NCBI GenBank assembly: GCA_012522755.1
Contig: JAAYJV010000056.1
Location: forward strand, 1 to 34,360
Origin: Candidatus Hydrogenedens sp.
Lineage (GTDB): Bacteria; Hydrogenedentota; Hydrogenedentia; Hydrogenedentales; CAITNO01
Length of the DNA stretch: 34,360 bases
Direction of reading: 5' to 3'
Shown one piece after another: positions 25,055 through 33,217 of the stretch. Both the position numbers and the translations under genes were made by a program. The first letter of the stretch is position 1. The number at the start of each line of letters is the position of its first letter. A model generated the notes under the pieces. The model made no database searches. It saw only the letters and a list, made by a program, of their open reading frames with translations, and was not told the origin of the DNA.

Positions 25055-26335
25055 GTGTCGAGAAAAAGAGAAACTGTAGCAGCCATCGATTTCGGAAGTC
25101 GCGCCATTCGGGTCGTGATTGCAAGCCGTCATGTGAGCGGCCAGACACGCATCCTCGGCTATGGTTCCACGCCCACACAGGGAGCTGTGAATTTTGGCGC
25201 TATTCAGGATATCAATCTGGCGACGAGCCGGGTCAATCTGGCCATCACGGAAGCGCAGCGTATGGCCAATATGAGGGTTCATTCCCTCTATTGCGGTATT
25301 CAGGGGAAAACACTGGATTCGCGCATCTCCGATGGGAAAGTGGAAATAGAAAACGGACTGGTCAAGGAAGAGCATCTGGACGCGGCCAGACACAATGCCT
25401 CTCTGGAGTCCGGAGCGCCCGATTCACACCCCGTCTCCTGTGTCCGGTCGGAAGAGTGGACCGTGGACGATATGCGCGTCGCGGATCCCATAGGCATGCG
25501 CGGCTCCGTTCTCAAGGGGCGCATGCACTTCACACGCATGTCCGTATTTCTGGCCAACAACCTGCGCTCCTGTCTGCATTCACAGAAAAAGGAAATTACC
25601 GAATTTGTCTATATGCCGCTGGCTGCTGCTCATGGTTGTCTGACTCTCGAAGATATCAGGCTCGGCGCCGCTGTCATCAATTTCGGATCCACCAGCACCA
25701 GTGTGGCCGTCTATAACGACAACCGTCTCATGGCAACGGAAGTCTTCGAATGGGGAAGCGGCCATTTCATCCGTGATGTGGCGGCCATCCTGAAAGTGAA
25801 CTTCGAGGAAGCCACAGAACTCGTTTTGCAATATGGCATCAATCTGAAACTCATTCAACCGCCGGCACGCAATACTTTCCGATCCGTTTCAGCCCAGAAG
25901 AACAATGCCTCGGAAGAACGGGTGACCATCAAACTGCACAACACGGCTACGGGTGCGCCGTCCACAGTCGATGAAAGCAAATTGAATCAGATTATTTATG
26001 ATCGGGGGAACCAGTTTTCCGGGATGATAGCCCAATATCTGGAGGAGCAGGGATATACGAAACATTTGAGCCGGGGCCTCGTTGTTACAGGTGGAGGGGC
26101 GGCCATTGCCAATCAGGACAGACTCCTCGAAGAGGTCTCCATGATCTCCACGCGCATAGGCTTGCCCATTGGCTTTAATGAGTTGCCCGATCCCATCAAC
26201 ACCACAGAATGGGCGCCCACCATCGGCATTGTGAATTATGCCTTCGCACACCGGCGCTCCAAAGGGCTCTCCCCCAAGCCGAAAGACAACACGCGCTTTG
26301 CACAGGTGAAGCGTTTTTTGGATAAATATTTCTGA
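25055..26335 (+). CDS. ftsA: Cell division protein FtsA, atypical
   Basis: A 426-residue actin-like protein that aligns with FtsA along its whole length. The phosphate-1 loop reads AAIDFGSRAIRVVIA (residues 9-23). A region resembling the SHS2-type 1C domain follows (NFGAIQDINLATSRVNLAITEAQ…). The adenosine motif VVTGGGAAI is near the C-terminus, and a final amphipathic helix (FAQVKRFLDKYF) matches the membrane-targeting tail of FtsA. The phosphate-2 loop is AVINFGSTSTSVAVY where typical FtsA has VVDIGGGTMDIAVY: the Asp is Asn and the GGGT core is altered, so ATP hydrolysis may be weak or absent. The GTG at 25055 has AAGGAG 10 bases upstream. FtsA normally tethers FtsZ to the membrane. ftsZ is not adjacent here; ruvAB follows instead. 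Confidence 0.85.
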   Translation: MSRKRETVAAIDFGSRAIRVVIASRHVSGQTRILGYGSTPTQGAVNFGAIQDINLATSRVNLAITEAQRMANMRVHSLYCGIQGKTLDSRISDGKVEIENGLVKEEHLDAARHNASLESGAPDSHPVSCVRSEEWTVDDMRVADPIGMRGSVLKGRMHFTRMSVFLANNLRSCLHSQKKEITEFVYMPLAAAHGCLTLEDIRLGAAVINFGSTSTSVAVYNDNRLMATEVFEWGSGHFIRDVAAILKVNFEEATELVLQYGINLKLIQPPARNTFRSVSAQKNNASEERVTIKLHNTATGAPSTVDESKLNQIIYDRGNQFSGMIAQYLEEQGYTKHLSRGLVVTGGGAAIANQDRLLEEVSMISTRIGLPIGFNELPDPINTTEWAPTIGIVNYAFAHRRSKGLSPKPKDNTRFAQVKRFLDKYF

Positions 26336-26388
26336 GTACGGCTTTCAAAGCTGTACACTGAATACATCGGCGGGAAAAGAGCCCGCCG
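26336..26388. other. Two hairpins between ftsA and ruvA
   Basis: GTACGGCTT-TCA-AAGCTGTAC (26336-26356, 9 pairs including one G-U) starts directly after the ftsA stop. It is followed by the perfect 7-bp stem CGGCGGG-AAAAGAG-CCCGCCG (26368-26388). Neither is followed by a U tract. They may attenuate or process the transcript between ftsA and ruvA, or protect a 3' end. Confidence 0.5.
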
Positions 26389-26427
26389 CTGATAACCCAT
26401 AGCATTTCAGAAAACGGGGATGCCTCC

Positions 26428-27045
26428 ATGTTTGCTTTTCTTCGCGGAGAGGTAGTTTCCGCAACAATCAACCGCATCGCCCTCGATGTGAACGGCGTAG
26501 GTTTCGATATCATCGTGCCCGATCCCGTCCAGCGGCGGCTGTCTGCAGGACAGCATGTCACGCTGTTGACTTATTGTCATATCCGGGAAGACACTTTTCA
26601 GATCTACGGATTTTTCACCGAAGAGGAACGTGCCCTCTTCCTCATGTGTCTGGGAATCACGGGGATCGGTCCGAAAGTGGCCTTGTCCATTCTTTCCACT
26701 CTCAGTGTTCAGGCCTTCGCTCAGGCGGTGCAGGATCATGATATTGCGGCCATGTCCCGTGCGCCCGGCGTGGGCAAGAAAACCGCACAACGGCTCATCC
26801 TGGAGATGAAAACCAAAATGGGCCAGGATCCGGAACTCAACGCCCTTCTCGGCGAACCCAAACAGGAAGAGCAGTTGGACGGAGACGATGTCTTTGAGGC
26901 TCTCATCAGTCTCGGATGTACGCCTCAGGAAGCCAAAAAAGCAAGTACCCACGCCCGGAAACTCCTCGGCGATGAGGCCCCCGATGAAGAACTCGTACGC
27001 GAAGCACTGCGTTCCCTGACAAAGGCAAGCCATGTCAAGAGATGA
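26428..27045 (+). CDS. ruvA: Holliday junction branch migration protein RuvA
   Basis: A 205-residue RuvA of normal length. It binds four-way DNA junctions as a tetramer and positions the RuvB motor. The N-terminal OB-fold domain is at 1-62 ([10 protein letters not shown]…, [20 protein letters not shown]). Two helix-hairpin-helix motifs follow: [14 protein letters not shown] (76-89) and [17 protein letters not shown] (112-128). A flexible acidic linker comes next, then domain III ([16 protein letters not shown]), which contacts RuvB. The ruvB start lies inside its last codons (14-base overlap), so the two are translationally coupled. RuvC is not in the window. Confidence 0.97.
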   Translation: MFAFLRGEVVSATINRIALDVNGVGFDIIVPDPVQRRLSAGQHVTLLTYCHIREDTFQIYGFFTEEERALFLMCLGITGIGPKVALSILSTLSVQAFAQAVQDHDIAAMSRAPGVGKKTAQRLILEMKTKMGQDPELNALLGEPKQEEQLDGDDVFEALISLGCTPQEAKKASTHARKLLGDEAPDEELVREALRSLTKASHVKR

Positions 27046-28057
27046 GATAATCAACCCCACACCCGTCGAAGACGACGCTTCTTATGATGATCAGATACGC
27101 CCCCAGCGCATCGATGATTTCCCCGGTCAGGAGTCCATCAAGGACAAGCTGCGCATCGCCATCCTGGCGGCCCGGCAGCGTAACGAACCTTTGGATCATC
27201 TGCTCCTGAGCGGGCCTCCCGGACTGGGAAAAACCACCCTGGCACGGATTATCGCCAATGAGATGGGCGTGGATATCAAACAGAGCTCAGGCCCTGTCAT
27301 TGAACGGCAGGCCGATCTCTCCGCAATCCTCACCAGTCTCGAAAATTTCGATGTCCTCTTCATTGATGAGATCCACAGGCTCAATCATGCTGTGGAGGAA
27401 ACACTCTATTCCGCCATGGAAGATTTCGAGGTGGATATCATGCTCGGCAAGGGGCCCACGGCCAGGTCCATGAAAATCGGGCTGAGACCTTTCACCCTCA
27501 TCGGCGCAACAACACGGGCGGGCCTCCTCACCCCTCCGCTCAGGGCGCGCTTCGGTGATACCTGCCGTTTCGAAATGTATTCACCGGAAGAACTGGAATG
27601 CATCATCATCCGTTCAGCCCGCATTCTCGATGTGCCCATTCAACAGGAAGGTGCGTTGGAAATTGCCGCGCGCTCACGGGGCACAGCCCGTATCGCCAAC
27701 AGACTGCTCCGCCGGGTCCGCGATTTTGCACAGGTCAAAGGCGATGGAGTCATTACACAGGAACTGGCCGAAGGAGCGCTGGCACTGCTGCGCATTGATG
27801 AACTCGGACTGGATGACATGGATCGGCAGATTCTGGAAGTGCTCATCGATAAATTCGGCGGAGGGCCCGTCGGACTGGCTTCCCTGGCTGTAGCCGTAGG
27901 TGAAGAACGGCAGACCCTCGAAGAAGTGCATGAACCTTTTCTCATTCAAATCGGCTTTCTGAAACGGACACCCCAGGGACGGGTGGCAACGCCTCACGCT
28001 TTCAAACATCTCGACAGAACACCGCCCCCAAGCTCCGGACAGGGAAGCCTGCTATAA
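27032..28057 (+). CDS. ruvB: Holliday junction branch migration ATPase RuvB
   Basis: A 341-residue AAA+ motor that drives branch migration together with RuvA. The N-terminus contains the family's [12 protein letters not shown]. Walker A is GPPGLGKTT (61-69), Walker B IDEIHRL (111-117), sensor 1 LIGATTR (156-162), and the arginine-finger region RARFG (171-175). The sensor 2 region, [17 protein letters not shown], follows. The C-terminal winged-helix domain ends with [19 protein letters not shown], the standard RuvB tail. Its ATG is inside the 3' end of ruvA. All catalytic residues I can check are present. Confidence 0.98.
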   Translation: MSRDEIINPTPVEDDASYDDQIRPQRIDDFPGQESIKDKLRIAILAARQRNEPLDHLLLSGPPGLGKTTLARIIANEMGVDIKQSSGPVIERQADLSAILTSLENFDVLFIDEIHRLNHAVEETLYSAMEDFEVDIMLGKGPTARSMKIGLRPFTLIGATTRAGLLTPPLRARFGDTCRFEMYSPEELECIIIRSARILDVPIQQEGALEIAARSRGTARIANRLLRRVRDFAQVKGDGVITQELAEGALALLRIDELGLDDMDRQILEVLIDKFGGGPVGLASLAVAVGEERQTLEEVHEPFLIQIGFLKRTPQGRVATPHAFKHLDRTPPPSSGQGSLL

Positions 28058-28108
28058 TACTCAGGTCTGTGCACAAGACTTTCCGCACAAACACCGTTTC
28101 CCCTCTCT

Positions 28109-28139
28109 CCCGACAGGACAGCGTCCTCTCTCTGTCGGG
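28109..28139 (+). other. Nested inverted repeat upstream of the MFS gene
   Basis: CCCGACAG (28109-28116) pairs with CTGTCGGG (28132-28139). Inside the loop a smaller GGAC/GTCC repeat is also present. The following sequence is not U-rich on either strand, so this is a weak terminator for ruvB or a leader structure for the transporter gene at 28175. Confidence 0.45.
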
Positions 28140-28174
28140 CGTCTCTATACCCGACTTTCTTTCAGGAGCACACC

Positions 28175-29446
28175 ATGACTGATACTGCATACAGCTGCGA
28201 TGATTCCGCCGGAACCTGGAAGCGCTGGGGCATGACCCCGCCGCAACGGGTTGCGCTGGTGGCTTTTCTTTTCAGCGGAGCTGTCACTTCCGCCTTGCTG
28301 GTCATGCCTTTTTTCCTGCTCAACCAGATGGGTCGGGGTGCAACGCTGTCCGGTATATTCATCGGTGTGGAAGCTCTGGGCTATACCCTGGCTTCCCTTT
28401 TTTCAGCGCGCTTTGTCGCCAGGGCACGACACGGACTCAACTGGTCACTCTTCGGCGTGACGGGCTTCCTGATCTTTCTAAGTGCCATGCCCGCCTTCAG
28501 AACACCCCTCCTCTGTGGCTTTTGTTTTGTAGGCGCCTTCACCTTTTCCGCCTTCGCCTGGCCGGCCTTCCATTCCTGGGTCGGTGCCGAACCCATCCCC
28601 GAGGCCAGAGCCAGGCACATGAGTCTCGTCAATGTGGCCTGGAGTACAGGCGGTGCGGCGGGACCCTTGCTTGCCGGACCTTTTTATGAAATGGATTACC
28701 GACTGCCCTTCGTCTTTATCGCCGCACTCTGTCTGCTCTCTCTTCTTCTCATCGCTTCCATTCCCATGGAGAAACACTATTTCGCGCGGATCAGCAAAGA
28801 AAGCGCCACCGTCCGGGCGGCCCATGATCGCGCCAGCGAATCCTTTCTGTACAGCGCCTGGTGCGCCACTTTCGCCGCACATATCACCGTGGGCTCCACA
28901 CGGGCCGTCTTCCCCAAGCAACTGGATGAACTCATCAATGAAGGACTCTTGCGCTTCCTCTGGGAAGGACAGGCTTCGGCTTGGCTCAACAGCGCTTCCG
29001 CCACACGCTTTTCCTGGCTCGCAGTGATCATGGGACTCGCCACGGGACTCGTCTTTTTCATCATGGGCCGATCCGCCTGGTGGCATCACCGCTTTTCCAT
29101 GCTCGTCATCATACAACTGCTCACCGGAGCCGCCATGTGGTCTCTGGGCTGCACCCACAGTATGATCATCATGCTCATCGCTTTTTCCGTCATCGGTGTC
29201 AATCTGGGTGTCGCCTTTTTCTCCAGCGTCTTCTACGGCATGGCGAACCCGACGACGAAACACGGACGTGCCGCCATCAACGAAGGCGTTGTCGGCCTGG
29301 GCGGCATGGTGGGCAGTCTCGGCTTTGCAGCCCTCGGTGTCTATGCCGGACTCAACCTCCCCTTCCGGCTCATGCCCATTGTCATGGTGGTCATCGTCCT
29401 CATTCAGTGGAGCCTCATCCGCTGGAAGCGCGTCAAGAACAGCTGA
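28175..29446 (+). CDS. Major facilitator superfamily transporter
   Basis: A 423-residue inner-membrane protein with about 12 hydrophobic segments arranged as two halves. The halves are joined by a hydrophilic loop around residues 195-270 (MEKHYFARISKESATVRAAH…). The membrane regions are rich in small residues (LVNVAWSTGGAAGPLLAGPF; GVNLGVAFFSSVFYGMANPT; EGVVGLGGMVGSLGFAALGV), as is typical of MFS carriers. The ATG has AGGAG 7 bases upstream. The transported compound cannot be predicted. It is separated from ruvB by 117 bases containing a hairpin, so it may be transcribed with or without it. The dispersed repeat copy begins just after its 3' end. Confidence 0.88.
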   Translation: MTDTAYSCDDSAGTWKRWGMTPPQRVALVAFLFSGAVTSALLVMPFFLLNQMGRGATLSGIFIGVEALGYTLASLFSARFVARARHGLNWSLFGVTGFLIFLSAMPAFRTPLLCGFCFVGAFTFSAFAWPAFHSWVGAEPIPEARARHMSLVNVAWSTGGAAGPLLAGPFYEMDYRLPFVFIAALCLLSLLLIASIPMEKHYFARISKESATVRAAHDRASESFLYSAWCATFAAHITVGSTRAVFPKQLDELINEGLLRFLWEGQASAWLNSASATRFSWLAVIMGLATGLVFFIMGRSAWWHHRFSMLVIIQLLTGAAMWSLGCTHSMIIMLIAFSVIGVNLGVAFFSSVFYGMANPTTKHGRAAINEGVVGLGGMVGSLGFAALGVYAGLNLPFRLMPIVMVVIVLIQWSLIRWKRVKNS

Positions 29447-29863
29447 GAAAACAGGCACAGGGCCGCATAGCCGCACTCAAATGAAGCTTTTTTATTTAAC
29501 CGCGAAAAGCGCAAAAGGACGCGAAAGGAATGAGAGAAAAAAGCTTATGTCTCCCCGGAGTCTCTTATATGCCGCACGTCTTTCCCTATTCCCTATGACC
29601 TATAATACGCCCCTCCCACATCCGTCCGATCCGACTGATCCGACTGATCCGACCGATTCTTCCAGACACTACTAATCCCTCCAAGTCTCTTATATCTCCG
29701 GCCCCCAACCCCCGCCGTGATTCCGGTTTTTTGCGACCCGGTCCGTCTATCAAAGTATTCAGCCACAACAACGCGAAAATAGACGGTCATCCAGATTGGG
29801 AAGACTGTGAGGGATATAACCGCTCTTTTCAGTATTGTATGTCGCCTTTTGCGTTATTCTATC
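29447..29863. other. Non-coding, repeat-filled region at the island edge
   Basis: No supported gene between the transporter stop and the remnant DUF262 frame. Almost all of it is the composite dispersed repeat described at 29463-29930, including an internal 9-bp array. Confidence 0.7.
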
Positions 29864-29930
29864 TTATCGACACAGGCATAAAGCCGTCTGGTATTTACCT
29901 GGGAACGCCAATTTCCACATTGGCAGACGG
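29463..29930. repeat. Composite dispersed repeat, copy 3 (longest)
   Basis: Same block order as 8055-8390: GCCGCACTCAAATGA; TTTTTTATTTAACCGC; AAAAAGCTTATGTC; CGCCGTGATTCCGG-TTTTTTGCGAC; TAGACGGTCATCCAGATTGG; CGACACAGGCATAAAGCCGT. It ends with the 28-base hairpin segment at 29898-29925. It additionally contains the 9-bp array 29615-29659 and flanking sequence, which matches 8515-8645 in inverted orientation. Its right end sits about 40 bases from the breakpoint of the truncated DUF262 gene. Confidence 0.85.
29615..29659. repeat. 9-bp-periodic array inside the dispersed repeat
   Basis: Five 9-base units, written on the plus strand: CCCACATCC, GTCCGATCC, GACTGATCC, GACTGATCC, GACCGATTC. It is the inverted counterpart of 8594-8638. 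Confidence 0.85.
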
Positions 29931-30106
29931 TGGATGAAGACTATGACATTGTGATGACGTTGATGAGTATGATGGAGATTGACAATGTCGCTCCACAAAC
30001 GGGAGCATTGCTCACGCTTCCAGCTATATGTCCTCTGATACAGTGGTATCAGATATTGGCACGTCCCTTCAAGGTATTTGTAGATATTGCTTTTGAACGC
30101 GTTCAT
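29864..30106 (-). pseudogene. Truncated DUF262 (GmrSD-type) gene, N-terminal remnant
   Basis: The ATG at 30106 lies 15 bases after the hsdR stop, with AGAGGG 7 bases upstream, so it was the next gene of the same operon. The first ~47 residues are a clear DUF262 start (NIYKYLEG; YLIPLYQRTYSWKREQC; RLWSDIVNL). This is the N-terminal domain of GmrS/GmrSD-like nucleotide-dependent restriction proteins, whose conserved (I/L)PxYQRxYxW motif is present. After about 29966 the frame no longer resembles the family, and it soon reads through the dispersed repeat (RLPMWKLAFPG) to a stop at 29864. More than 90% of a normal gene is missing. The remnant should be inactive. The 80-residue hybrid product may still be translated. 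Confidence 0.77.
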
Positions 30107-30121
30107 TGTCCAAGCCCTCTG

Positions 30122-33100
30122 TTAATTATCCGTCCACATTTCACACTGACCGATAACCGTAGCGATGGCATCTTCCATGCCTTCCGGAGGATACTTGTAC
30201 TTTCTCAATAGCTTCTTGACCATGCGGCGCATACCGGCACGGGCGGATTCTTTCTTCTGCCAGTCGATGGTGCGGTTCTTGCGCAGCATCTCCGTAAGCT
30301 CGTGGGTCATCGCCACGAGTTCCTCGTTCTGATAGAAATCTTTGACGGCTTCGGGACGGGTCAGTGCGTCATAGAAGGCCAGCTCCTCAGCGGTCAGCCC
30401 CATAGCGTCAGCCTCGGCTTGAGAGTTCGCCATATCCTCCGCCATTTTCATCAGTTGGGCGATGACCTCTTCATTGGAGATCAAGCCGTTGATATACGCT
30501 TTCATGGCACGGGAGAGCATTTCCGAGAACTTCTCACTCTTGACGAGGTTCGTTCTGCGATAGAGCGACACCTGCTCGGCGAGTAATTTCTTCAAAATCT
30601 CAACAGCGAGGTTCTTCTCCTTCATCTTGGCGATTTCATCCAGGAACTGCGAGTCAAACAGGGAAAATCCAGTATCCACGTCCGAGAAGAGGTTGATAAC
30701 GCCCTTGCTTTGAATGCTCGCTTTCAACAGTTCGTTGATACGGGTATTTATTTCTTTCAAAGACAGAGGCTTGCCCTCACCGGCAATGCGGGTGAGCAAT
30801 GTCCGTACAGCCTCAAAGTAGGCGGCTTCATAGCGCTGTTCCGCCGTGAGGAGCGAGCGACAAAGGGAAAGTGCCTGCCGCAACAGCATAGCCTCTTTGA
30901 TGAAGACATCCTTGCGGCTCGTGGTGTCGCCGTAGTCTGGTGACGACTCTGCGGCCATTGGGAGAGATTCTCTGCCGCCGTCCAGGATAAAGTGGTCGGG
31001 CGAAGGGTCAACCGCCGCCAGGAAGTTCACGCCACCGCTGATAGCCTTTGCACGGGACAGGTCGGTGGCATTTGCCCTCATGAATCCGGAGTAGTCGAAG
31101 CCATAAATCAGGTCACGACAGACCTCCAGTTTCTCCATGAACTTCGGCAGGGCGGTCTTGGCGATATCCGTATCACCATAGTTGCTTTTATCGCGGTTGG
31201 TATAGTCATTCATCGCCTGTTTCAGAGCCGAAGCGATGCCCACATAGTCCACAACCAAACCGCCTTCCTTATCCTGGTAAACACGGTTGACACGGGCGAT
31301 TGCCTGCATGAGGTTGTGACCCGCCATGGGTTTGTAAATATACATCGTGGCGAGGGACGGCACATCAAAGCCCGTCAGCCACATATCCACGACAATGGCG
31401 ATTTTCATCGGATCATCGTTGTCCTTGAAGCGCTTCGCCAGTTCGTCCCGGCGGCGTTTGTTGCCGATGATTCTACGCCACTCTTCGGGGTCATTGTTGT
31501 TTTCGGTCATGACCACGCCGATCCTCTCCGACCAGCCAGGGCGGAGTTCAAGCAACTTGCGGTAGATAGCCAAAGCGATGGCGCGGGAGTAACCGACAAT
31601 CATTGCCTTGCCTGTGAGTTCCTGTGCCCGGTTCTCCTCGTAGTGCTTTACAATGTCTTCGCACAGGGCTGTGATGGTCTGCTCCGCACCGAGGATGGAC
31701 TCCATTCTGCCGAGTTCTCTCTTGCTTTTTTCAATGACATAGTCCTCGGCATTTTGCGACAAGATATCGTATTCCGCATCGATGAGGTGCAAAACATCCT
31801 CGTCCAGTTTCAGATGGATGACGCGGCTCTCATAGTAGACCGGGCGGGTTGCACCATCCTCCACGGCTTGGGTCATATCGTAGATATCGATATAGTTGCC
31901 GAACACCTCGATGGTGGAGCGGTCTTTGCTCGAAATCGGGGTTCCCGTGAAACCGATGTAAGTGGCATTCGGGAGGCTTTCACGGATAATCAACCCGAGA
32001 GACTTCCGGATACGCCCCGTCTTGCTGTCCACACGCTCGTCAATGAATTGGCTGCGGTGCGCCTCATCCGCCATGACAACGATATTTCGACGGTCGGAGA
32101 GGCAGTCGGAAGTCTCCTCAAACTTCTGTGCCGTGCTGAAGATGATGCCGTTAGCCTGTCGCCCTGCAAGCAGTTCTTTCAGATGGGTGCGGCTTTCGGC
32201 TTGTTGCGGCACCTGACGCAGGAAATCAGAACACTTGGCAAACTGCCCGAAGAGCTGGTCATCAAGATCATTGCGGTCGGTCAGCATCACGATGATCGGC
32301 GAGTTCAAAGCCTCTTGCAGAAGATGGGCATAAAACACCATGGACAGCGATTTGCCGCTGCCCTGGGTATGCCAGAACACGCCGCCCTTGCCGTCTGTGA
32401 TGGCGGCTGTGGCGGTGGAAGCGACGGCTTTCCGCACGGCGAAATACTGGTGGTAGGCTCCGAGGATTTTCACATCACCGGAAAAACAGATGAAGTTTCT
32501 GATAATATCCAGCAGCCGAGCCTTGTCAAACATGCCCTCAATAAAAGTGTCAAACTGGGCATACTGCGTGTTCTCGTAGCTGCCGTCCTTCGTTTTCCAT
32601 TCCATGAAACGGTCTTCGCCCGCCGTGATGGTTCCGGCTTTGGAGACGGCGAGGTCACTCATCACGAGGAAGGCATTGTATATGAAAAGCGACGGGATCT
32701 CGTGCATATAGTTTCGCAGTTGCAGGAAGGCCTCGGAAGCATCAGTTTCCTCGCGGCTCGGCGACTTCAACTCAAAGATGACCACAGGAAGGCCGTTGAG
32801 GAACACAATAACATCGGGTCGCTTTTCGCTGTTTTCAATCATCGTCCATTGGTTGGCAACGGTGAAAATATTACGCTCGATCTTCTCATAGTCCACAAGA
32901 TAGACCAGAGTTGCCCGCTGCTCGCCCTGGTCATGGTAGTTGACGGACACGCCGTTTTGGAGGTAATCCATGAACTGGACATTCTTCTGCAAAAATCCGC
33001 CGCCCTCGAAATTGCGCAGCTTGTAGATCGCCTCGCTAAGAGCGGCTTCCGGTAATTCGGGGTTGATGCGACGCAGGGCTGGCAGCAGCTCAGCCGTATA

Positions 33101-33214
33101 CAGCGGATCGCTGTAGTCCCGCGCCAACTCCGGGGCATAGACATAGCCGTACCCCAGCGTATCGCGGAAAATTTCAATGACCGCATTTTCGTAGTGGGCC
33201 TCGGTATAGGACAT
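30122..33214 (-). CDS. hsdR: Type I restriction enzyme subunit R (HsdR)
   Basis: A 1030-residue motor and nuclease subunit of a type I restriction-modification complex. It translocates DNA with ATP and cleaves away from the recognition site. The PD-(D/E)xK nuclease is near the N-terminus, with D134 (RPDVIVF) and E148-L-K150 (VIFELKSPS). Superfamily 2 helicase motifs follow: Walker A TQGSGKS (283-289), DEAH (383-386) and GFTGTP (421-426). The late motifs LTGFDVPSLATMYIYKP and QAIARVNRVYQDKEGG come after these. A helical C-terminal region presumably binds the methyltransferase core. All the main motifs are intact. The start is three bases after the RhuM-Fic stop, and its ribosome site (AGAGGGG) lies in that gene's last codons. 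hsdM and hsdS are not in the window and would be expected upstream, past 34360. Confidence 0.97.
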   Translation of the reverse strand: MSYTEAHYENAVIEIFRDTLGYGYVYAPELARDYSDPLYTAELLPALRRINPELPEAALSEAIYKLRNFEGGGFLQKNVQFMDYLQNGVSVNYHDQGEQRATLVYLVDYEKIERNIFTVANQWTMIENSEKRPDVIVFLNGLPVVIFELKSPSREETDASEAFLQLRNYMHEIPSLFIYNAFLVMSDLAVSKAGTITAGEDRFMEWKTKDGSYENTQYAQFDTFIEGMFDKARLLDIIRNFICFSGDVKILGAYHQYFAVRKAVASTATAAITDGKGGVFWHTQGSGKSLSMVFYAHLLQEALNSPIIVMLTDRNDLDDQLFGQFAKCSDFLRQVPQQAESRTHLKELLAGRQANGIIFSTAQKFEETSDCLSDRRNIVVMADEAHRSQFIDERVDSKTGRIRKSLGLIIRESLPNATYIGFTGTPISSKDRSTIEVFGNYIDIYDMTQAVEDGATRPVYYESRVIHLKLDEDVLHLIDAEYDILSQNAEDYVIEKSKRELGRMESILGAEQTITALCEDIVKHYEENRAQELTGKAMIVGYSRAIALAIYRKLLELRPGWSERIGVVMTENNNDPEEWRRIIGNKRRRDELAKRFKDNDDPMKIAIVVDMWLTGFDVPSLATMYIYKPMAGHNLMQAIARVNRVYQDKEGGLVVDYVGIASALKQAMNDYTNRDKSNYGDTDIAKTALPKFMEKLEVCRDLIYGFDYSGFMRANATDLSRAKAISGGVNFLAAVDPSPDHFILDGGRESLPMAAESSPDYGDTTSRKDVFIKEAMLLRQALSLCRSLLTAEQRYEAAYFEAVRTLLTRIAGEGKPLSLKEINTRINELLKASIQSKGVINLFSDVDTGFSLFDSQFLDEIAKMKEKNLAVEILKKLLAEQVSLYRRTNLVKSEKFSEMLSRAMKAYINGLISNEEVIAQLMKMAEDMANSQAEADAMGLTAEELAFYDALTRPEAVKDFYQNEELVAMTHELTEMLRKNRTIDWQKKESARAGMRRMVKKLLRKYKYPPEGMEDAIATVIGQCEMWTDN

Positions 33215-33217
33215 GCA

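Noticed and set aside
30992-33055. A 687-codon open frame on the plus strand
   Set aside because: It is antisense to hsdR, which has all its nuclease and helicase motifs. The length comes from the codon bias of the real gene.
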